A DNA stretch of 64,000 nucleotides from Methanocella_A sp963792125 (lineage in GTDB: Archaea > Halobacteriota > Methanocellia > Methanocellales > Methanocellaceae). The notes below the pieces were generated by a model that searched no databases, was not told where the DNA came from, and was given only the letters and a program-made list of their open reading frames with translations. Location of the stretch: positions 1 to 64,000 of the forward strand of contig CAWBVA010000009.1 of the NCBI GenBank assembly GCA_963792125.1, written 5' to 3'. Made by a program: the position numbers and the translations under genes. The stretch's first letter is position 1; the number at the start of each line of letters is the position of its first letter. This document shows, piece after piece, positions 26,134 through 34,580 of the stretch.

Positions 26134-26238
26134 GGACTTGTAACCGGGAGAAAGAATGGGGCAGGTTTTCAAGGGGCATACGTATCGGCTGTCGGCCATC
26201 GAAAGGTATTATACCGCAGATGGCTAACCTCTATTAGT

Positions 26239-26679
26239 ATGAGCGATAGCAGGTTCCTGCTCTGGCGCAACTGGCTGCTGGCTGTCTGTGCCGTCGTAAT
26301 CGTCTTCGGACTGATCATGGCACTGCTTAGCTGGTCTCCGCTATTCTCGGCATTTTTAACGATCTGGTAAGCGATGTCTTCTGGAACAGCTCGGCGCCCG
26401 ACGCAGCCGTTAAACAATTACCAGCTCTGGGTCCACGGTATGCTGGGCGCTACGATGGCCGGCTGGGGTGTAACGCTGGTGTTTATCGTGTATTACCCGT
26501 TCACGAAAAAGGAACGATGGGCCCGGAATTCAATCGCCCTCGGCTTATCGCTGTGGTTTCTGGTCGACACTTTCATGTCGGTATACGCCGGGGCATACTT
26601 CAACGTGGGCGTCAACGTGCTGTTGATCGTCCTGGCAGGCATCCCGCTGCTTATGTCTCGAAAATTCTTCAATGCTTGA
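26239..26679 (+). CDS. Four-helix membrane protein, two frameshifts
   Basis: Unrecognised. The first frame gives MSDSRFLLWRNWLLAVCAVV and one helix to about 26360; the middle piece (FNDLVSDVFWNSSAPDAAVK) and the last (NNYQLWVHGMLGATMAGWGV to SRKFFNA) lie in two other frames. Shifts near the T-run at 26355 and near 26412 would give one protein of about 145 residues with four membrane segments. Homopolymer indels are likely. The longest single open part is 26374-26679. Confidence 0.55.
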
Positions 26680-26749
26680 CGTCAGACCATTTATGTGAGT
26701 GAAAAAAGGGCGTCAGACCATTTATGTTAGTGAAAAACAGGGCACGAGG

Positions 26750-27286
26750 TTACATCTTAGCTATACGTGTCTCGTACTCGACCAGGAAATGCTGGAGCTC
26801 CTGGATGCGGTTGTCGATCTCCCCGTTGGCTTCTTCGATGGCCGTCGTCGTATGAGTGTTGATCACGCTCAACATCGAACAGACCGGGATGAGACTCAGC
26901 CGCAACAACATATAATATTCGGCTTCCTGGTCATTGGTGTTGTCGTTCATGTCCCGGATGGAGGCAAGCTTGTTGTCGATGTCCTTCTTGATGTCGACGA
27001 TAGCGTCGTCCACGAGCACGATCTCCCGCAGGTTCTTGTTATAAATGGCCCTGGCTGAGAGGTTAGACAGCTTGATCAGGTTCTCGATGGCGTCATGCTT
27101 GTCCATCTTCTCAATAGCTTTTATGACCGCCATCTTCGTCTCGATGACGTGCTCACGGAACTGCAGGTACTCGGCCTTTGTCGCCTGTTCCGACTGCTGT
27201 GTGCTATTAGCTTGTGTGCTATTGGCCTGTGGCGCGGTGCGCTTTTGCCCGCCCTTTTTGCCTTCCTTGCCGAAAAATTGGAACAT
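26750..27286 (-). CDS. Hypothetical helical protein
   Basis: 178 residues, not recognised. The N-terminus is Gly/Lys-rich with a duplicated ANSTQ, followed by long amphipathic helices (YLQFREHVIETKMAVIKAIEK; then about 75-175). No signal peptide or membrane segment. Single-gene unit facing the repeats at 27.4 kb; likely Methanocellales-specific. Confidence 0.6.
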   Translation of the reverse strand: MFQFFGKEGKKGGQKRTAPQANSTQANSTQQSEQATKAEYLQFREHVIETKMAVIKAIEKMDKHDAIENLIKLSNLSARAIYNKNLREIVLVDDAIVDIKKDIDNKLASIRDMNDNTNDQEAEYYMLLRLSLIPVCSMLSVINTHTTTAIEEANGEIDNRIQELQHFLVEYETRIAKM

Positions 27287-27360
27287 TTGGCATACCTTTC
27301 CGAGAGTAAGCGTTTATTTAGGTTATGTTGGTGTGTATTCGCTATATGCTTTACGGTCTA

Positions 27361-27506
27361 AGCTGGTTTTCGCAGGCAGTTTTGGGGACGGGAAAACCTT
27401 TTCCAAAAAGGTTGTCCCGTCTCGCGACACCGGACGTCTGCCCCGAAGGGGCAAATCGCGATAGTTTTTGAGGGTGTCAGGGGAACTTTTTACAAAAAGT
27501 TCCCCT
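27361..27506 (+). repeat. Three-hairpin repeat, copy 3
   Basis: Left end AGCTGGTTTTCGCAGG, shared with copies 4 and 6. Hairpin 1 at 27387-27421 (GACGGG .. CCCGTC outer stem); hairpin 2 TGCCCCGAAGGGGCA (27439-27453); hairpin 3 at 27480-27505. No tRNA adjacent. Confidence 0.9.
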
Positions 27507-27655
27507 GCTTGATTGCCATCATAACATAGTATCGCCCGCCCGGCAGCCCTTCGCGCGCACGCGACTGGCAGATGGCTATCGGTACATGATACAGTCTCCC
27601 AAATCGCGATGTTAACACCTGCGGCGTGTAGTGTCAAAATGTAATGGTAGCAGGT

Positions 27656-27795
27656 GTACAGGGGAACCTTTTGTAAAAGGTTCCCCTGCCCTTCCAAAAC
27701 TATCGCATTTGTGCCTTCGGCACTGTGTCCGGTGTCGCGAGTCAGGGGGGCTTTTTTGGAACAAAGCCCCTCGACGGCCCCGCAAAAACCAGCAG
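27656..27795 (-). repeat. Three-hairpin repeat, copy 4
   Basis: Opposite orientation. Hairpin 3 at 27661-27686 (GGGGAACCTTTT / AAAAGGTTCCCC), hairpin 2 GTGCCTTCGGCAC (27711-27723), hairpin 1 at 27747-27770. Its left end lies directly against the TATA box of the S13 operon at 27801. Confidence 0.9.
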
Positions 27796-27800
27796 CGCAA

Positions 27801-27812
27801 ATATTTATATAT
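27801..27812 (+). promoter_or_regulatory. TATA box of S13-S4-S11-rpoD
   Basis: ATATTTATATAT preceded by GCGCAA. Predicts transcription start near 27835 and a leader of about 120 bases. Confidence 0.6.
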
Positions 27813-27844
27813 GATAATGCATGAGGATATCTGTCATTTGTTCA

Positions 27845-27900
27845 TTCTATCGGTGTTTCAGATAGAACAGTCAGTGCCGTGCCGACATTCAGATCGGCAC
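27845..27900 (+). promoter_or_regulatory. Structured leader of the S13 operon
   Basis: Two hairpins in the predicted leader: TTCTATC/GATAGAA (27845-27867) and GTGCCGA/TCGGCAC (27879-27900). GTGCCG also occurs just upstream (27874-27879), so a shifted pairing is possible. Suits autogenous control by a ribosomal protein (S4 or S11 type), by analogy only. Confidence 0.45.
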
Positions 27901-27957
27901 TACCCGACGCGGTATCTGTAAGACGCACTACGATAAGAGCGAACGAAGGTGATCTGA

Positions 27958-28635
27958 ATGACCGAAAAGACCGATAAGAAAGTGAAGAAGGCTGAGGGTA
28001 CAGAAGCCCCGGCGCCCGCAGCAGCGGCAGCGCCCGAGCATGCCCCCAAGAAAGCCCCTAAGAAGACTGCCAAGCCCGCAGAGGGCCAGGCGCCGGCCGA
28101 GGAAGGCCACAAGAAGGGTGGCAAGGCCAAGAAGCCTGCGGCAGCCGAAGAGAAGCCTAAGGACAACATCAAGTACATCGTACGCATTGCGAATGCTGAC
28201 CTTGACGGTACCCGGACGGTTGAGTTTGCGCTCACCGGCATCAAGGGCATCGGTGTCAGGGTTTCCAAGATTTTATCCCGCAAGGCCGAAGTCGACCCTC
28301 ACGCAATCATGGGTTACTTACCTCCCGAGCAGGTAGACCGTCTCAGAAACGTTGTCGACAACTTTGAGTCCAACGTTCCCGTCTGGATGCTCAACAGGCG
28401 CAAGGACGTCTACACTGGCGAGAACAGGCACCTGATCGGCATTGACGTGACCCTCGGCGTCAACGAGGACGTCAACCTGATGAAGAAGATGCGCAGCTAC
28501 AAGGGCATCAGGCACGAGCGCGGCCAGAAGGTGCGCGGCCAGAGGACCAAGTCGACCGGCAGGACCGGAGCGACCGTAGGCGTAGTCAGGAAGAAAGCAG
28601 AACCCGGCGCCGGAGCCGCAACGGAGAAGAAGTGA
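27958..28635 (+). CDS. rps13: Ribosomal protein S13 (uS13) with N-terminal tail
   Basis: 225 residues against about 150 usual. The uS13 domain starts near residue 70 (YIVRIANADLDGTRTVEFAL, KGIGVRVSKILSRKAEVDPH) and ends with the basic RHERGQKVRGQRTKSTGRTG. The first about 65 residues are Lys/Ala/Pro-rich. Head protein of the small subunit. First gene of the operon; separated from cbf5 by 5.7 kb of unrelated genes. Confidence 0.96.
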   Translation: MTEKTDKKVKKAEGTEAPAPAAAAAPEHAPKKAPKKTAKPAEGQAPAEEGHKKGGKAKKPAAAEEKPKDNIKYIVRIANADLDGTRTVEFALTGIKGIGVRVSKILSRKAEVDPHAIMGYLPPEQVDRLRNVVDNFESNVPVWMLNRRKDVYTGENRHLIGIDVTLGVNEDVNLMKKMRSYKGIRHERGQKVRGQRTKSTGRTGATVGVVRKKAEPGAGAATEKK

Positions 28636-28645
28636 GGTGAGCTAA

Positions 28646-29278
28646 ATGGGATACCCAGGTAAGGCAAAGAAATTATACGACACTCCCAATCACCCGTGGC
28701 AGAAGGCCAGGATCGACGAGGAGACCGGCATAGTCAAGAAATACGGCCTCCGTAACAAGAAGGGCGTATGGAAATTCGCATCCGAGCTGAGGAAGTACCG
28801 TGGCAACGCCAGGACGCTGCTCGGTGTCATGGCCGCCGGCAACCTGCCGGATGACTCGCACTACATCCGCGATGCTGACGCAATCGTCAGGAAACTGCAG
28901 AAACTCGGAGTGCTGAAGGAAGACTCGAAGCTCGAAGACATCCTCGCGCTGAAGATCGACGACCTGCTGGAGAGACGCCTGCAGACCATGGTCTTCCGCA
29001 AGGGATACGCGACCTCCATGAAGCAGGCGAGGCAGTTCATCATCCACGGCCACATTTCACTCAACGGCCGGAAGAACACGATCCCGAGCTACATGGTGCT
29101 CAAGGCCGAGGAAGAGGCAATCGGCTACTACGTCGGCTCCCCGATCACCAAAGAGAAGCTGACGACCAAGCCCGTGCCCGTAGCGGCAGCGGCAAAGCCC
29201 GCGCCAAAGGCGCCGGCAACAACCGCGCCGGCAGCTCCGGCAGCCCCGGCCGAAACGGCAGCCCCAAAGGAGGAATAA
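28646..29278 (+). CDS. rps4: Ribosomal protein S4 (uS4)
   Basis: 210 residues. Primary 16S rRNA-binding protein. MGYPGKAKKLYDTPNHPWQ and the S4 RNA-binding fold (QARQFIIHGHISLNGRKNTI) are clear. The last about 35 residues are an Ala/Pro tail with AKPAPKAPATTAPAAPAAPA. Ten bases behind S13. Confidence 0.97.
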   Translation: MGYPGKAKKLYDTPNHPWQKARIDEETGIVKKYGLRNKKGVWKFASELRKYRGNARTLLGVMAAGNLPDDSHYIRDADAIVRKLQKLGVLKEDSKLEDILALKIDDLLERRLQTMVFRKGYATSMKQARQFIIHGHISLNGRKNTIPSYMVLKAEEEAIGYYVGSPITKEKLTTKPVPVAAAAKPAPKAPATTAPAAPAAPAETAAPKEE

Positions 29279-29282
29279 TCAC

Positions 29283-29675
29283 ATGGCAGACCAGATGAAG
29301 TGGGCGATCGCGAACATATTCTCATCGTTCAACAACACCATCATTACCGTCACAGACCTGACCGGCGCCGAGACGCTGGCCAAGACCTCGGGCGGCATGG
29401 TGGTCAAGCAGGACAGGAACGAAAGCTCGCCTTACGCAGCCATGCAGATGGCTGCAAACGTAGCCGAGCAGATCAAGGCCAAGGGCATTATGGGCGTTCA
29501 CATCCGTGTCCGCGCCCCCGGCGGCAACCTCCAGAGGAGCCCCGGACCGGGAGCACAGGCGGCGATTCGTTCCCTGGCCCGTGCAGGCCTGCGGATCGGG
29601 CGTATCGAGGACGTTACCCCTATACCGCACGACGGCACCAGAGCCCCGGGCGGCAAGCGTGGCAGGCGCGTGTAA
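29283..29675 (+). CDS. rps11: Ribosomal protein S11 (uS11)
   Basis: 130 residues. Platform protein. ANIFSSFNNTIITVTDLTG, then GIMGVHIRVRAPGGN and the C-terminus IRSLARAGLRIGRIEDVTPI are standard. Its stop is immediately followed by the rpoD ATG. Confidence 0.98.
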   Translation: MADQMKWAIANIFSSFNNTIITVTDLTGAETLAKTSGGMVVKQDRNESSPYAAMQMAANVAEQIKAKGIMGVHIRVRAPGGNLQRSPGPGAQAAIRSLARAGLRIGRIEDVTPIPHDGTRAPGGKRGRRV

Positions 29676-30465
29676 ATGAAGCTTGAGATACTCGAGCTTA
29701 AGGACCGGAAGGCAAAGTTCGTGCTGTCCGAGGTCACTCCGGCGTTCGCGAACAGCCTGCGCCGTGCCATGATCTCCGACGTGCCAAAGATGGCCATCGA
29801 CTATGTCGACATCTACGACAACACGTCGGTGCTGTTCGACGAGATGCTGTCGCTGCGGCTCGGGCTCATCCCGATTAAGACGAACGCAGACATGTACCAT
29901 CTCCCGGCGGAGTGCGACTGCAAGGGCGCAGGATGCGCCCTCTGTCAGGTGTCGCTCACACTGTCGGCGGAAGGCCCGTGCGTCGTCCATTCGCGGGACA
30001 TGAAGTCTTCGGACCCGGAGACGGTGCCAGCCGATGCCAACATCCCCATCGTAGAGCTCAAGGCCGGCCAGAAGGTCGTCCTGACGGCCGTCGCCCGCCT
30101 GGGCAACGGCAAGGAGCACGCCAAGTTCCAGCCGGTCTGCGCGTCCGGCTACAAGAACGTGCCGAGTCATCTCTGTCTCGGAGAAATGCGACATGTGCAA
30201 GGCATGCATCGACGCATGTCCGCGTGGCGTGTTCAAGGTCGAGAAGGGCAAGCTGGCGATCAACGAGCTGTACAAGTGCTCGCTCTGCAAGCTGTGCACA
30301 GAAGCCTGCGACGTAGGCGCCATTACGGTGGACACCCAGAATGAGGCGTTCATCTTCACCGTGGAAACGGACGGCTCATACTCCGCCCATGACATCATCG
30401 TCAGCGCGATGAAGTCACTGAAGGGCAGGGCCGACCAGCTCGGCGAGATAATGAGCGCATTCTAA
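29676..30465 (+). CDS. rpoD: RNA polymerase subunit D with Fe-S domain, one frameshift
   Basis: Archaeal counterpart of half of the bacterial alpha dimer. Frame one gives LSEVTPAFANSLRRAMISDVP (alpha motif), CDCKGAGCALC and ends in sense near VCASGYKNVP at 30162. Frame two continues VISVSEKCDMCKACIDACPRGV and YKCSLCKLCTEACDVGAI, two [4Fe-4S] motifs as in methanogen RpoD, then the dimerisation end to 30465. Deleting one A at 30163 restores one 262-residue protein. As the gene is essential, an assembly error is probable. The usual downstream L18e-L13-S9 genes are absent. Confidence 0.93.
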
Positions 30466-30654
30466 ACGGACGAACCGGTCGCGCTCGCTGCGAGGCGGGC
30501 GCATCATTTACTTTTTAACATTTTAATCAGGTCGCAGCTCTTGGGTTTTAATCATCAGGGCGACTGTAGCTGACAATTAACTATATTAACCTTGAATGTC
30601 ATTATTTATCGGCTCGCCGTATACGTTTATGGCCATGCTAATGTCATTCCGCAG
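30466..30654. promoter_or_regulatory. Intergenic region with tRNA-Leu promoter
   Basis: Holds GTATACGTTTATGG at about 30619-30632, a TATA-like element at the right distance for the tRNA behind it. Nothing else supported. Confidence 0.4.
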
Positions 30655-30739
30655 GCGGGGGTAACCAAGCCAGGCCAAAGGTGCAGGACTTAAGATCCTG
30701 TCGCGAAGGCGTTCAAGGGTTCGAATCCCTTCCCCCGCA
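30655..30739 (+). tRNA. tRNA-Leu(TAA)
   Basis: Acceptor GCGGGGG/CCCCCGC, discriminator A, anticodon stem CAGGA/TCCTG with loop CTTAAGA, anticodon TAA, long variable arm, T-arm AAGGG-TTCGAAT-CCCTT. 85 nt, no intron, CCA not encoded. Confidence 0.95.
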
Positions 30740-30740
30740 T

Positions 30741-30878
30741 AAAGTTTTGAGGGGCTCCCGGGGGCTTTTTCAAAAGCCCCCTGGGTCTCGACACCCGCAC
30801 AAGTGCCGAAGGCACAATTTTAAGGATCGTTTTGGAGAGGTGCAAGGGGAACCTTTTCTAGCAAAAAAGGTTCCCCTG
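30741..30878 (+). repeat. Three-hairpin repeat, copy 5 (behind tRNA-Leu TAA)
   Basis: Begins one base after the tRNA. Hairpin 1 at 30760-30781 (GGGGGCTTTT / AAAGCCCCC), hairpin 2 GTGCCGAAGGCAC (30803-30815), hairpin 3 at 30846-30876 (GGGGAACCTTTT / AAAAGGTTCCCC). Confidence 0.92.
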
Positions 30879-30907
30879 ATACTTGCTTTTAACAGTTCCA
30901 ACCTGCC

Positions 30908-31648
30908 TTACTCGTTCTCCGCCAGGTAAATCAGCCGCACATTAGAGTACGTAGCCGTAGTATTCGTACTCCAGATCAGCGGGCAGTCGGCCTGCACGGT
31001 AAGGTTCCCGACGGTAACGATCTTCGTGACGGTCCACTGCGTCCCTCTCGGGATCAGGATTTCCCGGGCTTCCTCATTGATGTACAGCGCGTGTTCCTCC
31101 TTGTCCTTCTTCATCACCAGGACGTTCTGGTATCCGTCGGACGTGCGGGCCCCGAACGTCACGTTGAGGCAGACCGTCGGGTCATAGGATGTCGACGCAT
31201 AGGAATTATCCGAATAGGTCGAGCTGTTGATCACGGTGAAGATGTAGTTGCCGGAGATGCCCCGGTACAGTATCATGTCGTCGTGCAGCGGCGAAGCGTT
31301 CTCGGCGTCGTCCAGGCTGTCGGTGACGAAGTCGAAAAAGACCTGCGCGGGTTCGTAGTAGCTGTCTCGCGTCTCAGGTGTTGTACGCAGGTACCACCTG
31401 TATTCGGAAGTGTTAGCCATGAAGCCCTGGTTCATCCACCAGGCTATGGACGCCTCCAGCGGCTCGTCGAACCCGCGCTCCGTGTACGGGACGAGGTCGG
31501 CGCTGTCAGGCTTTGTCATCTCAAGCGTCATGCTGTCGAGGTTCTCCGGGACGACTGCGACCGGGCCGTTCGCAGGAGGCGTAAAGACGTCCCCGGGCTG
31601 CAGGCCGGGATTATCGTGCGCAGGCATAACGTAAGCTCCGGCAAGCAT
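30908..31648 (-). CDS. Exported ADP-ribosyltransferase-like protein
   Basis: 246 residues. Motifs of the R-S-E ADP-ribosyltransferases in order: LYRG (Arg, about residue 137), YASTSYD (the STS strand, about 160), and AREILIPRGTQWTV (about 206-220), where the catalytic Glu precedes the ILIPRGT strand; the residue two before it is Ala, not the Glu or Gln of ExE/QxE toxins. The frame continues upstream of the ATG as LQYLILAICMLAGAYVM, a signal peptide, so the true start may be a CTG near 31675 or be lost to an indel. Probably secreted. Substrate unknown. Confidence 0.65.
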   Translation of the reverse strand: MLAGAYVMPAHDNPGLQPGDVFTPPANGPVAVVPENLDSMTLEMTKPDSADLVPYTERGFDEPLEASIAWWMNQGFMANTSEYRWYLRTTPETRDSYYEPAQVFFDFVTDSLDDAENASPLHDDMILYRGISGNYIFTVINSSTYSDNSYASTSYDPTVCLNVTFGARTSDGYQNVLVMKKDKEEHALYINEEAREILIPRGTQWTVTKIVTVGNLTVQADCPLIWSTNTTATYSNVRLIYLAENE

Positions 31649-31923
31649 GCATATCGCGAGAATGAGGTACTGCAGCTATAGCGGAAAGAACCACCTTATC
31701 CGCCAGCGTTGTCAGAAAAAAGTTTTTGCCTGTTTTCATCAGATCACCGTATGTAGCGTAAAAGTTACTTTTCTCGGATATACTGCATATACCCTCCGGT
31801 TATCGGGCGATGACACGACTGTCGGCGCAGGGGCGTTACACATCGCAAGTGCCTCGACACTGTTGTCATTTTTTCCGCTAAATCAACATTTCTCAACGCA
31901 TATTCATAACAACCCTTTAACAC
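31649..31923. other. Intergenic region
   Basis: No gene seen on either strand beyond the extra signal-peptide codons of the ART-like gene. Contains AT-rich patches near 31895-31915 that could promote the downstream secreted-protein gene. Confidence 0.4.
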
Positions 31924-31956
31924 ATGGGACGCTTATCCGACACCGGGGTGGATTAT

Positions 31957-32469
31957 TTGACATCAGGATATAAAAAGTGGATAGCAGCGCTCTTATCGCT
32001 CGCGATCTTATGTACGGCCTTCGCCGTCGCCAGCCAGCCGGCTGCCGCATGCCCGCAAGGCTGCATGTGCAACCAGGGCGGGCCTTGTTCGTGCCCGGCC
32101 GGGACCTGCGACAATGCAATGTGCGCAAACAGTCCGGGCTATGCGTCCAGTCCGGGCAGCAGCGGCTTCTTCCCGACGATGCCACGGTTCCCGGGCGGGC
32201 AGCCAGGATACCCGGGGCCGATTAACCGGACGCCCGGGCAGTATCCGACACAGATCCCGCGGCCGACTATTATGCCCGGCATGCCAATGCCAACACAGTT
32301 CCCCGGGCCGACCATGGGTCCGGGCATGCCGACACTGTTCCCGGGCATGCCGTTCCCTGGCAGGCCGACTGCAACGCCTGTGCCCACCATGGCACCGACG
32401 ATCACGCCAGTCCCGACAGCAGGGCCAACGGTAACACCTATTCCGACACCGATCGGGATGCCGCCATAG
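31957..32469 (+). CDS. Secreted Cys- and Pro/Gly-rich protein
   Basis: About 170 residues from a TTG at 31957 (an ATG at 31924 would add eleven). Signal peptide KKWIAALLSLAILCTAFAVA, then a cysteine cluster CPQGCMCNQGGPCSCPAGTC of metallothionein-like density, then a long Pro/Gly/Met region with repeated PGMP and PTxTPxP elements. Looks like a cell-surface or matrix protein. No family recognised. Confidence 0.65.
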   Translation: MTSGYKKWIAALLSLAILCTAFAVASQPAAACPQGCMCNQGGPCSCPAGTCDNAMCANSPGYASSPGSSGFFPTMPRFPGGQPGYPGPINRTPGQYPTQIPRPTIMPGMPMPTQFPGPTMGPGMPTLFPGMPFPGRPTATPVPTMAPTITPVPTAGPTVTPIPTPIGMPP

Positions 32470-32545
32470 GGCAGAAGGGTTAGCGTAACAGATATAAAAA
32501 GAAAAACGATCGCTTATTTTTACGTTACTATATCAAGCGTCGCCG

Positions 32546-33016
32546 CTACTTGCTGCTCCAGGCGAGCAGCAGCTCTTCCCGGTTCGCATTGTAGACAGTC
32601 CTCGCCACAAGCTCGCACTCATCGGCGGATATCTTCATCAGGTAGGCGTTCTCCGAGCCGGGCTTCATCTCTTCTGTACACGCGTCGCGCATGTATGCGG
32701 CCGCATAGGCGAATTGCTTCGAGCATCCGGCCAGGTTGCCCGCATCGCGCTTCTCCAGCGCGCTAATGTCGGTCTTAGCGATGCCTTCGAAAGCCGAATT
32801 GCAGGCCTTGAACACTTCTACGGCATCAACGAACGCCTGTTTTGCATTCTGGTAGTCGCCATCGTTGTAGATGTCTTTGGCGTGTTCATACTTTGTGAGC
32901 GCCGCGTCGAGACTCGACAGCTCCTCCTTGAGCGTCGGCAGGGCGCTCCCGCCAAAGCAGCCGGATGAAGATACGATCAGTAGTACGATCAGTAGAACGG
33001 GCACAGCTTTTTTCAT
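32546..33016 (-). CDS. Lipoprotein with helical repeat
   Basis: 156 residues from the Met at 33016 (MKKAVPVLLIVLLIVSSSGC). The lipobox SSGC places Cys20 as the lipidated residue. The rest is helical (ALTKYEHAKDIYNDGDYQNA, TPR-like). No known function. Single gene on the minus strand. Confidence 0.7.
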   Translation of the reverse strand: MKKAVPVLLIVLLIVSSSGCFGGSALPTLKEELSSLDAALTKYEHAKDIYNDGDYQNAKQAFVDAVEVFKACNSAFEGIAKTDISALEKRDAGNLAGCSKQFAYAAAYMRDACTEEMKPGSENAYLMKISADECELVARTVYNANREELLLAWSSK

Positions 33017-33195
33017 GTCGATCAGCCCTCTCCGTGCGCTCATTACAAATGGTGTTTATACATCCGTCTATTTATAATCTGCTCCTCTATAACCGCTTGT
33101 TTTGGTTTTGTATGGTATGCTTTACTATATTATTGTATTACTTTCACCCAGCGTTTACCCTATGTGATATATATCCGCCCGGCAGATGATCGATC

Positions 33196-33489
33196 ATGAC
33201 AGGCGTGCACATATGGCTCGACAGGGGGGGGTCTCGTCTCTACGTCCGGCTGGCCGATCGCATGGATAACCGTGACTTCCACGACCTGTTCCTCCGGCCG
33301 TTGCGGACGCTCGGGTTCCGGTTCGACCCGGGGACCGTGGCACACTACATCGAGACGGATACCCCGCAGGAATGCGGCCTGGTCGTCCGGCAGCTCGAGG
33401 CCAGCTTCACGGTGAGTCGGCTGGAAAAGCAGGAGATCTTCTACTGGCTGGGGATTGTCGACGACCGGCGGCCCGTGTTGCTGAAATAG
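33196..33489 (+). CDS. Hypothetical protein
   Basis: 97 residues, soluble, with MTGVHIWLDRGGSRLYVRLAD, not recognised. Composition and codon use look genuine. AT-rich promoter-like sequence (TATGTGATATATATC) lies about 25-40 bases before the ATG. Confidence 0.55.
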   Translation: MTGVHIWLDRGGSRLYVRLADRMDNRDFHDLFLRPLRTLGFRFDPGTVAHYIETDTPQECGLVVRQLEASFTVSRLEKQEIFYWLGIVDDRRPVLLK

Positions 33490-33622
33490 CTCTGGCGGAC
33501 GGCCTTGAAATAAACAATATAATTGCCATAACTGTTTTTCTGCCATGCAATTGCATTCCTCTTCCGCAATTCCGTTAAAGTTATCGCAAATCCATATACT
33601 CACGCATATTAACCTGTATAGC

Positions 33623-33766
33623 ATGATGGTTCCGTCGAGAAAAAAAAGCCGTTACATTGTGAAGTCTCCGGATGGACAGGTAGACGAAATCCCCGGCAAC
33701 GCAGATGACGCACGGCTCACCATCGACGAGTCGGAGGAAGCGTTCCGGCTGAGCAGGTTCGATTGA
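33623..33766 (+). CDS. Small hypothetical protein
   Basis: 47 residues, MMVPSRKKSRYIVKSPDGQV then an acidic end. Codon use is like that of the neighbours, and an A/T-rich stretch precedes the ATG pair. No family recognised. Confidence 0.45.
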   Translation: MMVPSRKKSRYIVKSPDGQVDEIPGNADDARLTIDESEEAFRLSRFD

Positions 33767-33904
33767 TCTGCCTGGCGGCAGCCACAGGGCCGGTTCATGT
33801 CTTAAAACGACAAATTTTTAAAAATAATGAGACATATGCGAGCGATAGTGACAGCGCTGTCTATAAATTTTCATATTTGTTCTATTTTTTACGAACGTAT
33901 CACT

Positions 33905-33960
33905 AAATATTTATAATTACAGAGCAATCTAGTTCTTAGCAATGGAAAGGTTTCATTGCC
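33905..33960 (+). promoter_or_regulatory. TATA box and leader hairpin of the AhpD-like gene
   Basis: AAATATTTATAATT at 33905-33918 predicts a start near 33937; the leader then begins with a hairpin GCAATG/CATTGC (33939-33959). Confidence 0.5.
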
Positions 33961-33977
33961 ACTGGAGATGACAGACA

Positions 33978-34352
33978 ATGCCTTACAAGGAATTCGAGAA
34001 GTTTGACAAGCGCATGGGCTTTGTACCCCAGCTGCTGGAACTGATCAAAGACACAAACCCCGAGATGTTCGATGCGATCAATGGCATGGACGAAGCCGTG
34101 CTGAAGGACGGCGCGCTGTCCGCGAAGAACAAGAGGCTTATTGCGATGGCCATTTCCGCAACCCGGCAGTGTAACGCATGCGTGGACACCCATGCCAGGG
34201 CTGCAATGTATCTTGGCGCCACAAAGCAAGAGATCATGGAGACGCTGTTCGTGTGCCTGCTGGTAGGCGGCGCCCCGAGTCTCGCTGCGGCGAAGAATAC
34301 GATCCGTTTCCTCAAGGGCGAGATCGACCCGATGGAGTACGCTGGCGAGTAA
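33978..34352 (+). CDS. Carboxymuconolactone decarboxylase/AhpD-like protein
   Basis: 124 residues. All-helical CMD family with the redox motif CNACVDTHARAA (about 65-76), i.e. CxxC followed by His, as in alkylhydroperoxidase AhpD. Probably peroxide or thiol-redox defence in an anaerobe. Strong upstream TATA box and a leader hairpin suggest separate, perhaps regulated, expression. Confidence 0.88.
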   Translation: MPYKEFEKFDKRMGFVPQLLELIKDTNPEMFDAINGMDEAVLKDGALSAKNKRLIAMAISATRQCNACVDTHARAAMYLGATKQEIMETLFVCLLVGGAPSLAAAKNTIRFLKGEIDPMEYAGE

Positions 34353-34528
34353 CGCTTTCAGGGCTTCAAGGCTCTGTCTTCTCTTTTAAGTAATTGCGTC
34401 TTGACTTACCGGTCTAGTATTATCTGTTGGTTTGCCGGGTTGCGGCAGTAGCGGCAAAGGCCGTCTCCGACGGCGAAAAATGCGATATACCGTTCTCTTT
34501 TGCAGGGTTTTCGCCGGAATTAATACTA

Positions 34529-34580
34529 ATATATTTATTATTAATCCTGTAACTATCACATGTATTAGTGGGGGTGTTGT
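34529..34580 (+). promoter_or_regulatory. TATA box and G-rich leader of the secreted protein gene
   Basis: ATATATTTA near 34529-34537 predicts a start near 34560. The short leader ATTAGTGGGGGTGTTGT (from 34564) includes the ribosome binding site and is largely complementary to the C-rich loop of the hairpin RNA at 35.3 kb. Confidence 0.5.
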
